Source: Pseudomonadota bacterium (GTDB lineage Bacteria > Desulfobacterota > Syntrophobacteria > Syntrophobacterales > Syntrophobacteraceae). Taken from it: a stretch of 21,305 nucleotides of DNA. Each line of letters starts with the position of its first letter. The first letter of the stretch is position 1. Shown here piece after piece: positions 7,418-15,664 of this stretch. The stretch spans positions 1 to 21,305 of the forward strand of contig JAEZHY010000148.1 in assembly GCA_023416335.1 (NCBI GenBank), written 5' to 3'. A model generated the notes under the pieces. It ran no database searches, was not told the DNA's origin, and saw nothing but the letters and a program-made list of their open reading frames with translations. Position numbers and translations under genes: made by a program.

Positions 7418-9805
7418 TTGAGGATGAGTGAATTGGGTCTCCTTTTGGCGGTGGTTGTTTCAGCAGGCTTGATTATGTGGTTTGCATCCCGTCTGTTCCG
7501 GAGACGATACGGAAGAGTTTCAGCTCAGTCGGGAACCGGGAATGCGAACGAAACAGCAAACGATGCCGCAGCGCGTGCTCGAAAGATAGTGGTTGATTTT
7601 CAAAGTCCTGCAAGGCCTCTTCAGGCGGCAACACTCAATGAAGAAGAATACCGAAAAGTGCTGCTGGTCCAGACCATAGCAGATGTAGCTCCACAAATAC
7701 TGCCGCAGATGGAGGAATCCGAGCTGAAGGAAGAAGAGCGGCCGGAGCAGGGGATGGTTCGCGTCTGCGAGCAGATTCTCGAACACCTGCCGGCTGCATA
7801 TCGGCGTCTTGCCGCAGAGCCGATTCCCTGGAAACGATTGCGCCTGGTTGTACCGCTTTTGGCTCTTATGCTGGGCGGCCTCAGCAATATCCTGTCTCCT
7901 CTCGGCCTGGACAAGTTCCTCGGACCGGCTCGGACGATTCACGTTTTCGTAAATCCAATCGTCCTTCTTATCCTCTGGAATATTTTAGTGGTTGGCATTT
8001 TCGTGATATTGCACCGCAGACCAAAAGCAGATCACCCCGAGGGCCGCTTACCGCTCCCGAAATCCCAATCCGCCTCGCAACGTAAGTTGCGGCCTTCAGT
8101 GGAAACGGATCTGCCGTTCGCGGCAAGAATCATCCTCAAGCCTGTTGTGAAGCTATGGACCATTGCTGTGGACCCGATGATAAGTGAAGGCAAGAAATCG
8201 GCAGCCCACGCGAGAATTGCCGGATTGTTCCTTGCACGCTATTTTGGAGCATTCCGCAGCCGGTTTACAGAGCGGGCAAAAGCTATCATGCACTTGTCGG
8301 CGATCTGCCTCGCCGGGGGTGCTATCATCGGGATTTACTTTCAGGCTGTCGTCTGGGATTACTCCTTTTTCTGGAAAAGCACACTGATCCAGTCCCCCGA
8401 ATATAGAGCGGTGATTATTCGTGTCCTTTTCTGGCCCGCAGCAGTAATCTTTGGTCAGACATTCCCGAACACAGAGACCATAGCGGAGATGGCAAACTGT
8501 TCCGGCGTACCTGGAGCGATCTGGATACACGTCTTTGCCGTAACATCGGCAGTCTACATATTTTTACCGCGGCTATTTCTGATGAGCAGAGCCGATTCTC
8601 AAGCCGAAAAGGCCTCTGACTCCAAGACAATCGAGATTGATTTCATTTCGATTAGAGATCGGGAAGAACTGGAAGATTCCAGTTCTCTCCAGCTTGGGAC
8701 ATTGTTTGAGCGGCCTTCACGTGGACATTTCACAGAAAGCGTTACTCTGGACTATTTTACCCTGGATAGCGATGCGATTTCGGTCCTTTTGTCGCTGCAG
8801 GCGGCGATGGTCGAATCGGATATCAGGAACACATGCGCAGGCGGTTGGCTGGGTGACGGGCTAACGCCAAAAAGGAAATGGTACACAGGATGGCTGAAAG
8901 CGACGGCTGAGGCCCTCCGAACCCTTCCGGTAGGGGTTCGGCCGGTCTTGTATCCGACTGAATCTGTCGATTTTCAAACAGTACTTGCGAAAATCCCACG
9001 GTCCTCAAATCCATTTGTCCGGGAACTGATCTTATTGGAATTGGCCGCCTTTGAGCCTTACCGGCCCTTCACCGCCGGAGGGAAAGGGTGGACCGGGAAG
9101 ATTCGCGACCTTGGTAAAAGCACGCCTTCTATTGGCGCGGAAATCGTTGACCAGTCATTGCGAAATGCATGCGATAAGCTCGGATTGCCGCAAAGGCAGG
9201 GAGCCGTGTTGCGATCCGAAGTGAGGAACGTAAGTCGTTCTCTTTCGGGGCATTGGAAAAGAATCGCTGTTATCGCTGGAATCGGCACGGCAGCCGGTGC
9301 ACTAACCTTCGGCGTAGCCGCCCCGATCATAGGTTGCATTATCGGTCATTCCATGGGGCTTGCCGGAGTCGCGGCGGTCAAGGCAGGCCTCGTTGCCCTG
9401 GGAGGCGGTGCGGTCACTTCCGGTGGGATGGGACTGGCGGGGGGAACTGCCGTGATCTTCGGCGGAGGAGCTTTGCTCGGAATGGGTGTCGCCGGTTCCG
9501 TTGCAGATTCGGTCAATCCTGAAAATGCTCTTGTGCAGGCCGTGAAGATACAGGTTTTCTTGAGACACGCTGTGGCTAAACACGAAAACGGGTGGCAAAT
9601 CACCGGGAATGTAATTTCGCAGCTCAGAAACTCGATCGCAAGAATGGATGATGAACTCAGGAATTCCCGCCTCGATCCGGACACCGACAGTCGGCGTATC
9701 GCCGAACGAGAAGAGGTTGTAAAGATTCTCCGGACGTGCCTGGAGCGTTGTGAGAGAAGATATGCAAAACAGGTGCAGGTAGCTCCGGGAGAACAGATAA
9801 TCTGA
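7418..9805 (+). CDS. Large membrane protein, DUF2868-like with glycine-rich hydrophobic tail
   Basis: This 795-residue protein has unknown function. It has an N-terminal membrane helix (residues 7-24), a charged region, helices near 141-163 and 178-198, and a membrane block at about 287-385. That block reads IMHLSAICLAGGAIIGIYF, then FWKSTLI, LFWPAAVIFGQTFP and AIWIHVFAVTSAVYIFLPRLFL. The pattern (H-rich helix, 'W.ST', 'WIH..A', 'LPRL.L') matches my memory of DUF2868 proteins. A soluble segment follows (400-610). Residues 615-697 are very rich in Gly and Ala (GGGAVTSGGMGLAGG), like the tails of DUF3482 or TMCO4-type proteins. The C-terminus is helical and charged. No GxxxxGK[ST] P-loop is present. 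TTG 7418 is spaced seven bases from AAGGGA; ATG 7424 is an alternative that loses two residues. It is longer than usual DUF2868 members, so it may be a fusion. Confidence 0.62.
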   Translation: MRMSELGLLLAVVVSAGLIMWFASRLFRRRYGRVSAQSGTGNANETANDAAARARKIVVDFQSPARPLQAATLNEEEYRKVLLVQTIADVAPQILPQMEESELKEEERPEQGMVRVCEQILEHLPAAYRRLAAEPIPWKRLRLVVPLLALMLGGLSNILSPLGLDKFLGPARTIHVFVNPIVLLILWNILVVGIFVILHRRPKADHPEGRLPLPKSQSASQRKLRPSVETDLPFAARIILKPVVKLWTIAVDPMISEGKKSAAHARIAGLFLARYFGAFRSRFTERAKAIMHLSAICLAGGAIIGIYFQAVVWDYSFFWKSTLIQSPEYRAVIIRVLFWPAAVIFGQTFPNTETIAEMANCSGVPGAIWIHVFAVTSAVYIFLPRLFLMSRADSQAEKASDSKTIEIDFISIRDREELEDSSSLQLGTLFERPSRGHFTESVTLDYFTLDSDAISVLLSLQAAMVESDIRNTCAGGWLGDGLTPKRKWYTGWLKATAEALRTLPVGVRPVLYPTESVDFQTVLAKIPRSSNPFVRELILLELAAFEPYRPFTAGGKGWTGKIRDLGKSTPSIGAEIVDQSLRNACDKLGLPQRQGAVLRSEVRNVSRSLSGHWKRIAVIAGIGTAAGALTFGVAAPIIGCIIGHSMGLAGVAAVKAGLVALGGGAVTSGGMGLAGGTAVIFGGGALLGMGVAGSVADSVNPENALVQAVKIQVFLRHAVAKHENGWQITGNVISQLRNSIARMDDELRNSRLDPDTDSRRIAEREEVVKILRTCLERCERRYAKQVQVAPGEQII

Positions 9806-9811
9806 AATCTT

Positions 9812-9840
9812 GAGCCGGCGTGTACGAATGGGCTTTTTTT
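9812..9840 (+). terminator. Weak intrinsic terminator after the DUF2868-like gene
   Basis: AGCC (9813-9816) can pair with GGCT (9831-9834), and a run of seven T's ends at 9840. The stem is only four or five pairs, so the call rests on the T-run and the position directly after the stop at 9805. Confidence 0.38.
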
Positions 9841-9862
9841 ATAATCCTGCCAAAACGCAGAA

Positions 9863-10324
9863 CTATTGAACCACCCACACGGTACAATTCCTGGCGGTCC
9901 TGACGATCTTCCCGGAGATGCTTCCGAATAGAAATTCTTCTTTATGCGACAGTCCTTTTCTTCCTACCACCAACGTGCTGTACTCCGTACTATCTCTTTC
10001 CGCCAGTATGCATTCGGCCATAGAAGGACAGTATCGGGTGGTGGAATGCGTTGATACGTCTTTTGGGTCAAATCCGGCAGCGATCAGAATGTTTCGATAC
10101 TTGTCGAGCATCTGATCGACCTGCTGACGGTACTCATCGTACCATTGCTCCTTGTCGGCTTCTTGTGGAAAAAAGTCTTCTTCGGGCTCCCGAATAACAT
10201 GCAACACAGTGACCTTGAATCCTTGAATGCCGCCGAGGAGTTCAGCAACATAAGTTACTGCGCGCTCGGCATTTTGAGATTCATCGACAGCAATCAAAAT
10301 ATTGCGGTTGACTTCGAGGCTCAT
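9863..10324 (-). CDS. Universal stress protein (UspA family)
   Basis: This 153-residue single-domain UspA protein starts NRNILIAVDESQNAERAV, with an Asp at the nucleotide pocket. Near the C-terminus it carries the complete ATP-binding signature G-x2-G-x9-G-S: GRKGLSHKEEFLFGS. It is therefore of the ATP-binding UspFG/MJ0577 kind rather than the non-binding UspA kind. Such proteins act in the cytoplasm in stress tolerance. I place the start at ATG 10324, with AAAGGA ten bases upstream inside the end of the preceding gene; a TTG at 10333 is possible but lies too close to that site. The stop of the kinase-like gene (10330) is five bases away, so the two are almost certainly cotranscribed and translationally linked. 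The partner suggests phosphorylation or signalling through this USP; that is inference. Confidence 0.95.
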   Translation of the reverse strand: MSLEVNRNILIAVDESQNAERAVTYVAELLGGIQGFKVTVLHVIREPEEDFFPQEADKEQWYDEYRQQVDQMLDKYRNILIAAGFDPKDVSTHSTTRYCPSMAECILAERDSTEYSTLVVGRKGLSHKEEFLFGSISGKIVRTARNCTVWVVQ

Positions 10325-10329
10325 TTCGC

Positions 10330-11313
10330 TCAAGTCCTTTTAAAGGTTGATTGTACCTCACGGAGATCGTCGAGTAACTGATGCGTGTGATCATAAAAGA
10401 CGTTAGCTCCCTTTGAAAAGTGCATCAAGATACGATTCAGGTTATCGGGAATGTAGGGATAAACCTTTTTAAGGTTTGCGATTCTATTGTTGAAGACTAT
10501 ATTGACATCACCTTCTATCATATAATCAATCGAATGATGATTGGTTCTCTTTAAATCCTGGTATACAATATCGCCCATGCCGACCAAGTACATCAAGACA
10601 TTTCCAAGTCCGAACAGGTCATATCCATACATGTTTTCACGATGCCTAAAATTATAATCATAATCGATCCATCTGTACTGATCGCTCTCCCTGTCGATGA
10701 GAATATGGTCCCTTCGGATATCCCCATGCTTTTCACCATGGTCGTGGAGGAAGCGAATCGCTTCGACGCATACAATGTAATTATCCAATATGCTCGGGAA
10801 ACGTTGGTAAAAGTACTCCTCGTGGTTTATGGACATTGCGATGCGGCGAATGTGTTCGGCTAAAGAGATTCCATAAATAAAATCAAGAACGCGGACGACA
10901 TTTTCATGATCGTCCTGGACGGAATAGCCCTGCATGAAATTGGGTCGGCCTTGAACGAGGTTGAGTATGCGTGCTTCTTTTCGAGGACTCCGATAACATT
11001 CAAATTCTATATCACCGATACGGGCGTTGAATTTTTCAAAAAATACGAACTTAATTATTTTAGTCATTCCCGACAATAAGTCGATTGAACGCTTGACCCA
11101 GAATTTTTCCTCATCATCGAGGCCGAATCTCCCTTCTTTCGCATTGTGGCGAATGAGGAAAGGACTACCTTCGAGGACTACGATGTCTCCATATTCGACG
11201 CGAAAAAAATCGGTCGTATCTTTATGTACTTTGATGCGGCGGGAATCCGCATGGGGCAGCCACTTTGAAGCGAGTTCCAGTAGCGAGTCCCGGGAAAAAT
11301 CTGAGGAAGTCAT
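10330..11313 (-). CDS. Protein-kinase-like protein paired with the USP
   Basis: This 327-residue protein has a degenerate eukaryotic-type kinase fold. Visible are an alpha-C-like RSPRKEARIL, the hinge-region VLDFIYGISLAEHI, the catalytic loop HGDIRRDHILID (about residues 192-203, replacing HRDxxxxN), and WIDYDYN (about residue 216) in place of DFG. Next comes YGYDLFGLGNVLMYLVG, matching the helix-F Asp region. There is no clear glycine-rich loop; residues 60-110 hold IKFVFFEKF as a likely beta-3 strand. The catalytic Asp and a metal-binding Asp appear to be kept, so activity is possible. ATG 11313 is chosen because the in-frame TTG at 11406 coincides with the -35 hexamer of the promoter. The ribosome binding site is weak (GGA). 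It is the first gene of the operon with the USP. The target is unknown. Confidence 0.78.
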   Translation of the reverse strand: MTSSDFSRDSLLELASKWLPHADSRRIKVHKDTTDFFRVEYGDIVVLEGSPFLIRHNAKEGRFGLDDEEKFWVKRSIDLLSGMTKIIKFVFFEKFNARIGDIEFECYRSPRKEARILNLVQGRPNFMQGYSVQDDHENVVRVLDFIYGISLAEHIRRIAMSINHEEYFYQRFPSILDNYIVCVEAIRFLHDHGEKHGDIRRDHILIDRESDQYRWIDYDYNFRHRENMYGYDLFGLGNVLMYLVGMGDIVYQDLKRTNHHSIDYMIEGDVNIVFNNRIANLKKVYPYIPDNLNRILMHFSKGANVFYDHTHQLLDDLREVQSTFKRT

Positions 11314-11377
11314 GTTGAATCCAATTGTTCCAAAATGAAGGATACTCGGAAGATTCAGGATTTTGCATGTCTTTTGG

Positions 11378-11406
11378 AATATATGATATTCGATATTGAC
11401 TTGCAA
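11378..11406 (-). promoter_or_regulatory. Promoter of the kinase-USP operon
   Basis: Read on the minus strand, TTGCAA (11401-11406) and TATATT (11378-11383) are exactly 17 bases apart, with the -10 matching five of six positions. Initiation would fall near 11371, giving a leader of about 58 bases to ATG 11313. Confidence 0.55.
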
Positions 11407-11492
11407 TGAAACGGCTAAACTGGGGAGTTCTTTTTTCCCGATTGTGTGTAAAAGGTCGATTGGATAGAGTTGTCGAAAAAATATGAGGGAGG

Positions 11493-11523
11493 GTTTGCAG
11501 GCCGGCGTTGCCGGCCTGCAAAC
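11493..11523. repeat. Perfect 14-base hairpin between GntR regulator and kinase gene
   Basis: GTTTGCAGGCCGGC (11493-11506) and its exact complement (11510-11523) flank a three-base loop. It lies 20 bases past the stop of the minus-strand regulator and about 90 bases upstream of the kinase operon promoter. It may end the regulator transcript, but the T-rich stretch (near 11473-11483 on the plus strand as A's) is about 13 bases beyond the stem rather than adjacent. It could also be a REP-like element. Confidence 0.65.
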
Positions 11524-11542
11524 TTATGGAAGTGCCGCGACT

Positions 11543-12223
11543 CTATTTCGCCGTGGTCAGGGCTTTTCTTGTTTTGAGTTGGAGCAGATAAAAATCCTTC
11601 GCATGGACGATATGGGTGGCTGCGAGTTCATCCAGCTTGGCCAGGTCCTTCTTCTCGAAAGCCTCCACGAACTGGTCGTGTTCGTAGAGCACCTGATGCA
11701 CGATCCTCTGTGAGGACCAGGAGGAATGACGCAGAATGTGACAGCGTGCGCGCAACTGGTTTATGATCTGGATGAGGGTCTGGTTGCCTGCCAGGTTGAA
11801 GATGTAATCATGAAAAGTTGCGTTCGATGCAATCATCGATTCCAGGTCTTCGGCTTCGAAACTGGTCCTGATGTGCCTGGACATTCTCTTAAGAGAGCGA
11901 ACGTCGGCCGGTTTCATATTTAGACATGCAAGCCGTGTGGCCAGAGTCTCAAGATTGATGCGGACCTGAAATATTTCCTCGATTACCTCTTCTTCCAGAT
12001 TGCTGACCATGGCGCCTTTATAGGGAACCATGGTGACGAGTCCCTTCGTCTCCAGGATTTTCAGTGCATCTCGTATCCAGAATCTGCTCACATTGAGGGC
12101 GCTTGCCAGGTTGAGTTCGATCAGCCTCTCGCGGGGTTGAAACACGCCGGTGAGGATCATACTCTCCAACCTCGCCACCAGACTCTCAAATTCAATCTTG
12201 GGATTTTTCTTTTGACCGTCCAT
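11543..12223 (-). CDS. GntR-family transcriptional regulator, FadR/FCD subfamily
   Basis: This 226-residue regulator has an N-terminal winged helix (residues 10-75: SLVARLESMILTGVFQPRERL, then ELNLASALNVSRFWIRDALKILETKGLV, then a PYKGAMV wing). A C-terminal all-helical FCD ligand domain follows (about 80-215). The FCD metal/carboxylate site has NATFH (Asn where Asp is common), EHDQF and THIVHAKDF. Such proteins usually sense organic acids or acyl-CoAs and repress nearby catabolic operons. ATG 12223 is chosen for the GGAGAGGGT just upstream and because it puts about ten residues before the winged helix. An in-frame ATG at 12307 without a ribosome binding site would add 28 acidic residues. It is divergent from the OYE operon, with the palindrome 12381-12392 in between; the likely regulon includes that operon, the thiolase operon and itself. 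Confidence 0.92.
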   Translation of the reverse strand: MDGQKKNPKIEFESLVARLESMILTGVFQPRERLIELNLASALNVSRFWIRDALKILETKGLVTMVPYKGAMVSNLEEEVIEEIFQVRINLETLATRLACLNMKPADVRSLKRMSRHIRTSFEAEDLESMIASNATFHDYIFNLAGNQTLIQIINQLRARCHILRHSSWSSQRIVHQVLYEHDQFVEAFEKKDLAKLDELAATHIVHAKDFYLLQLKTRKALTTAK

Positions 12224-12350
12224 ACCCTCTCCGTCCCCTCGGTTATCTACCGGTTTTGGCACCGGACCTTCCTCCGGTGTTTCTTCACCATTTATGATCT
12301 TTTGCATTTTGGAGCAAGATATTCGTGAGTTCCGCGCCGGAAAAAAACCG

Positions 12351-12380
12351 TTGACAAGTGTCAGCAATCTCGTCTACCAT
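12351..12380 (+). promoter_or_regulatory. Promoter of the OYE-MBL-racemase operon
   Basis: A consensus TTGACA (12351-12356) is followed after 18 bases by TACCAT (12375-12380). The palindromic operator directly follows the -10 and would cover the start of transcription, the classic place for a repressor. The leader to the first start codon at 12646 is about 255 bases long. Confidence 0.6.
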
Positions 12381-12392
12381 ATTGTTAACAAT
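12381..12392. promoter_or_regulatory. GntR/FCD-type operator ATTGTTAACAAT (site 1)
   Basis: This perfect 12-base palindrome lies in the divergent region between the regulator and the OYE operon. Its TTGT-N2-ACAA pattern resembles operators of FCD-type GntR proteins. The same TTGTTAACAAT core recurs at 17343 in the thiolase promoter. Confidence 0.65.
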
Positions 12393-12463
12393 TTGTGAAA
12401 CAAAATATTTCAACCCTCGGAAAATTGTGCGACTTATAGTGCCGGGAACGTTCTGCGTGCGGT

Positions 12464-12493
12464 TTGAACGTCTGGTTAATTTTTAAGTATATT
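12464..12493 (+). promoter_or_regulatory. Possible second promoter in the OYE operon leader
   Basis: TTGAAC (12464-12469) and TATATT (12488-12493) are 18 bases apart, about 150 bases before the OYE start. If used, it would lie outside the operator and give repressor-independent expression. The assignment is by pattern only. Confidence 0.3.
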
Positions 12494-12645
12494 CGATGTC
12501 CAAACGGCCGGCAAGCAGTGCCTCGGGATAGCTGTTCAGGGAGACCCCGGGCGCGACGGGCGGGGATCGGGTACAGCGGTTTGGAATTGATTCCCGGGTA
12601 AGAAAAAGTTTTCTGAAAATCAGTTGAGACGAAAAGAGTAATGCA

Positions 12646-14496
12646 ATGCTGATCTCCTCCCCCCTGGAAATAAAGGGACGTAAGTTTTCGAACCGGACTG
12701 CCCTGTCCCCCATGGTTCCGAACTGTGCGGGCGAGGATGGTTCCGTTTCCGATGCATACCGAAGCTTTTACGTGGCACGTGCCCAGGCTGGTGTTGGATA
12801 TGTCGTTTTGGGCGGCGTTTATGTTCACGAAGACGGCAGAGGGTTCCGGCGTCAACTGGGAATATACTCGGATTCGCTGAAGCCGGGACTCTCCGAACTG
12901 GCGCATGCTGCCGGCAGACACTCACGCATCGGTGCGCAGTTGAGCTTCAAGAGCCTTCAGAAGCTTCCCGAACATTTTGCGTTGGGTGAAATCGAGAAAT
13001 ATCGAAAAGCTTTCGGCAAGGCTGCTATACGGGCTAGGGAATGTGGATTCGATGCAGTCGAATTGCATGCCTGCCATGATTATTGGCTCAATTACTTCCT
13101 TTCGCCTCATTTCAACCATCGAACCGACGAATACGGTGGGTCGCTGGAAAACCGCTTCAGGCTACTGCGTGAAGTAGTCGAGTGGGTCAGGGCGTCCGTC
13201 CAGGAGAGTATTCTGCTGGGAGTGCGGTTGAGCATGGAGGAGTTCGTTCCCGACGGATTGACTCTTGAGGAAACTTTGCAGGTCGGGAAATGGCTGCAGG
13301 AATTGGGGGTAGATTACATCAGCGCCTCAGGCGGAATCGGTAAGACACAATATCGTATGAGTCCGCCCATGGAGGTATCGCGGGGATCGCTGCTCTACCT
13401 CGCGCGCGCTCTCAAAGAAGTTGTTTCGATACCGGTAATCGGCGTGGGAAGACTCGACCGCCCTGATGTGCTCAGAAAAGCAGTTGAAGAAGGGGACGCC
13501 GACATTGCGGGTGTGGGCAGGGCCCTAATGGCCGATCCCGAATACGTGAAGAAGACGATAGAAGGCAGAGACGAAGCAATCCGGCCGTGTCTGGCCTGCA
13601 ACTTCTGCCTCGTATGTCTGCACCGCAATGAGAATGTGCAGTGCGCAGTAAATCCGCTCGTAGGGAGGGATCTTCTCCAACCGGCCCCCCTTAAGAAAAA
13701 GACAAAGGTTCTGGTTGTCGGCGGCGGACCGGCTGGGCTAAGTGCGGCAACCTCAGCGGCCGCACGCGGGGCTCGGGTGACCCTGTTGGAAAAGGACGGA
13801 GAGCCTGGAGGGTTGCTGAATGCCGCGAAGGTGCCGCCGCATAAGGAAGCCATCCAGGAGCTTATCGATTTTCTCGTCAGGCAGGCAACCGATGCGGGCG
13901 TTGAAATCAGGTTGGGTAAGGTCGGCAACGTCGCGGACATCCTTTCTTTCGAACCTGACACGGCCATCATTGCAACAGGAAGTACTTCGATTTCGATCAG
14001 GGCTGAGGGGCTCGAAAACAACCCCAGAGTTGTCCTTTGCGAAGATTTGCTTCGTTCCGGACAGGTCCTCAAGGGCGGAAAATATGTCGTTGTCGGTGGT
14101 GGCGCAGGCGGGCTGGAAGCCGCCGAGTTCCTCGGGGAACGGGGGGCTGAAGTAACGCTTATCGAGATGATGGAAAATGTGGGGAAGGGCCTCCATGCCA
14201 CGCGCCTTCATCTGACCCTCGAAAGACTCGATAAAATGAACGCCAAAATAATGACGAAAACCAGGCTTGAATCGGTGGACGGAGGACTCGTCCATGCCCT
14301 GGCAGAAGCAGGACCGATTGCCCTGGGGCCGTTCGATCACATCGTCATGGCGGTCGGTTACAGGAGCGAGAAGGGGCCTGCGCAGGCCCTCGATGGAAAA
14401 GTGCCGGTTACTGTCGTGGGGGATGCGTTGCAGCCGCGTTCCATCTATGAGGCCGTCAAAGAAGGTTTCGACGCAGCATGTAATCTGGATGCGTAG
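12646..14496 (+). CDS. OYE-family FMN/Fe-S/FAD enoate or dienoyl-CoA reductase-like enzyme
   Basis: This 616-residue enzyme is built like bacterial 2,4-dienoyl-CoA reductase (FadH) and trimethylamine dehydrogenase. It has an FMN TIM barrel (residues 1-300, with HACHDYWLNYFLSPHFNHR near 140 and DEYGGSLENR), an Fe-S segment, then FAD and NAD(P) domains (GGGPAGLSAA near 359; VVVGGGAGGLEAAEFL near 484) and the C-terminal VTVVGDALQPRSIYEAVKEG. It should reduce an activated C=C bond with NAD(P)H. The Cys pattern is 315, 318, 321, 324 and 333, denser and one residue shorter than the usual CxxCxxxCx11C. ATG 12646 has only a weak purine-rich site (AAAAGAG). It is the first gene of an operon under the GntR operator. 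Acting on an unsaturated CoA ester or carboxylate is likely; the substrate is unknown. Confidence 0.9.
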   Translation: MLISSPLEIKGRKFSNRTALSPMVPNCAGEDGSVSDAYRSFYVARAQAGVGYVVLGGVYVHEDGRGFRRQLGIYSDSLKPGLSELAHAAGRHSRIGAQLSFKSLQKLPEHFALGEIEKYRKAFGKAAIRARECGFDAVELHACHDYWLNYFLSPHFNHRTDEYGGSLENRFRLLREVVEWVRASVQESILLGVRLSMEEFVPDGLTLEETLQVGKWLQELGVDYISASGGIGKTQYRMSPPMEVSRGSLLYLARALKEVVSIPVIGVGRLDRPDVLRKAVEEGDADIAGVGRALMADPEYVKKTIEGRDEAIRPCLACNFCLVCLHRNENVQCAVNPLVGRDLLQPAPLKKKTKVLVVGGGPAGLSAATSAAARGARVTLLEKDGEPGGLLNAAKVPPHKEAIQELIDFLVRQATDAGVEIRLGKVGNVADILSFEPDTAIIATGSTSISIRAEGLENNPRVVLCEDLLRSGQVLKGGKYVVVGGGAGGLEAAEFLGERGAEVTLIEMMENVGKGLHATRLHLTLERLDKMNAKIMTKTRLESVDGGLVHALAEAGPIALGPFDHIVMAVGYRSEKGPAQALDGKVPVTVVGDALQPRSIYEAVKEGFDAACNLDA

Positions 14497-14607
14497 AGGA
14501 AAGGCGGTTTTTGTCGGGGGGCAACCGGCCGCTCCGAATGTTGTGCAGCAGGGCGGCTGTCGTGGCCCGCAGACCCGTGCGTTAGAGATGAGAACTTGAG
14601 GGTATCG

Positions 14608-15420
14608 ATGGACCCGGAAGTCAAACCGATACGTCACAGGCTCCTGGACGATATAGAGATTCTCCTGCATGGCGTTCCCTGCAGAAGCAGTCGGGGCTGG
14701 CTCGGGTATTGTTCGATCGTTCTTTTTCCTCTGGAAGACGGCTTGGCTCTTTTCGATACCGGCCATTTCAGTGACAGGTTTTTACTGCTGGAGGTCCTGA
14801 AAGAGAGAGCCCTGAACCCTTCCGATATTAAATATGTCTTTGTTTCCCACCTCCATTTCGACCACATCCTGAATATCCCTCTTTTTCGAAATGCCTCGCT
14901 CAAAGTGGCAAAGGCGGAGGTGGAATATGCTCGTCGGGTTGTTGCGGGTGAGATCGACGATCCTTCCATTCCTGAGAACTGGGAAAGCATACTGGCCGGT
15001 CACGAGGTTGAGCTTATCGATGGGGCTGTTCGAATCGACGACAGGACTGAGCTTGAGGTGCTCCCGGGGCACACTCCCGGGGGGCTTGTGGTATACAGGA
15101 GGGGGCAGGGAAACGTAGCCATCTGCGGGGATGTGATTAAAAACGCGATGGATGCCGCAGGCGGTGAAGCCACGGCGGTGGGTCTTGATGCCGCTTCCGC
15201 GGGGAGCAGCATCCGGCATATTCTCGAAAAAGCTCGTGTTATAGTGCCCGGGCATGATCGTCCTTTTTTCCTGCACAATGATGTGCTCGAGTTTCTGAGC
15301 CCGTTCAACTGGCGGATTCGGGGCAACCTGATGCCGGGGAAACAGGATGAGATCATGCTTGATGTGAACCTGCCTCTTGCCGTGCTGGATCTTCCGTGGA
15401 GCAGATTCAGCGGGCAATAG
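14608..15420 (+). CDS. Metallo-beta-lactamase-fold hydrolase
   Basis: This 270-residue MBL-fold enzyme has all metal ligands. SHLHFDH holds His81, His83, Asp85 and His86. LPGHTPGG supplies a His near residue 155, AICGDVIKN the bridging Asp, and VPGHDRPF the last His near residue 216. An upstream LALFDTGHF is typical of the first strand pair. Family members hydrolyse thioesters, lactones or other esters. ATG 14608 is chosen for GAGGG five bases upstream; TTG 14596 would add four residues. It follows the OYE gene after 111 bases, and the 244-base gap downstream holds hairpins. In this setting a role in cleaving a ring lactone or acyl-CoA of the same pathway is plausible but not shown. Confidence 0.9.
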   Translation: MDPEVKPIRHRLLDDIEILLHGVPCRSSRGWLGYCSIVLFPLEDGLALFDTGHFSDRFLLLEVLKERALNPSDIKYVFVSHLHFDHILNIPLFRNASLKVAKAEVEYARRVVAGEIDDPSIPENWESILAGHEVELIDGAVRIDDRTELEVLPGHTPGGLVVYRRGQGNVAICGDVIKNAMDAAGGEATAVGLDAASAGSSIRHILEKARVIVPGHDRPFFLHNDVLEFLSPFNWRIRGNLMPGKQDEIMLDVNLPLAVLDLPWSRFSGQ

Positions 15421-15476
15421 AAACCGGGGGCGGGCGGCCTCCGACCGGCGGGAATTAGCTGCATCCCGAATATTTT

Positions 15477-15522
15477 GGAGAGAATCTGGGTCCACGGATC
15501 CCGGCAAAATCCGGTTCTCTCC
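15477..15522 (+). other. Hairpin in the gap between the MBL and racemase genes
   Basis: GGAGAGAA (15477-15484) and TTCTCTCC (15515-15522) pair perfectly and enclose a smaller GGGTCC/GGATCCC stem with a bulge. A GCCGGG-CGC-CCCGGC hairpin follows at 15616-15630. No T-run follows, so they may stabilise or partly attenuate the operon mRNA. No gene is seen in the 244-base gap. Confidence 0.4.
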
Positions 15523-15664
15523 CGGTTAATGTAAACGGAAGGGTGGTGGTAGTCGAAAGCGCCTTTCCATGTGCCTCAACACACGCCGGTGCAACTGCGT
15601 TCGCTTCGAAAGAGAGCCGGGCGCCCCGGCAGTTGGTTACAGACCCAAAAGGAGATTGCCTATC

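Noticed and set aside
9058..9120. P-loop-like GGKGWTGK in the DUF2868-like protein
   Set aside because: It lacks the GxxxxGK[ST] pattern (Ile follows GK), and no Walker B or G4 motif is visible nearby.
11314..11406. Upstream TTG start adding 31 residues to the kinase-like protein
   Set aside because: The TTG coincides with the -35 hexamer of the promoter at 11378-11406, so it would not be transcribed.
12496..12531. 11-codon leader peptide in the OYE operon leader
   Set aside because: No ribosome binding site precedes the ATG and the peptide has no run of regulatory codons.
13395..14201. Long open frame antisense to the OYE gene (268 codons)
   Set aside because: It mirrors a GC-rich, well-identified coding frame, has low-complexity Ser/Pro/Arg content and no family motif.
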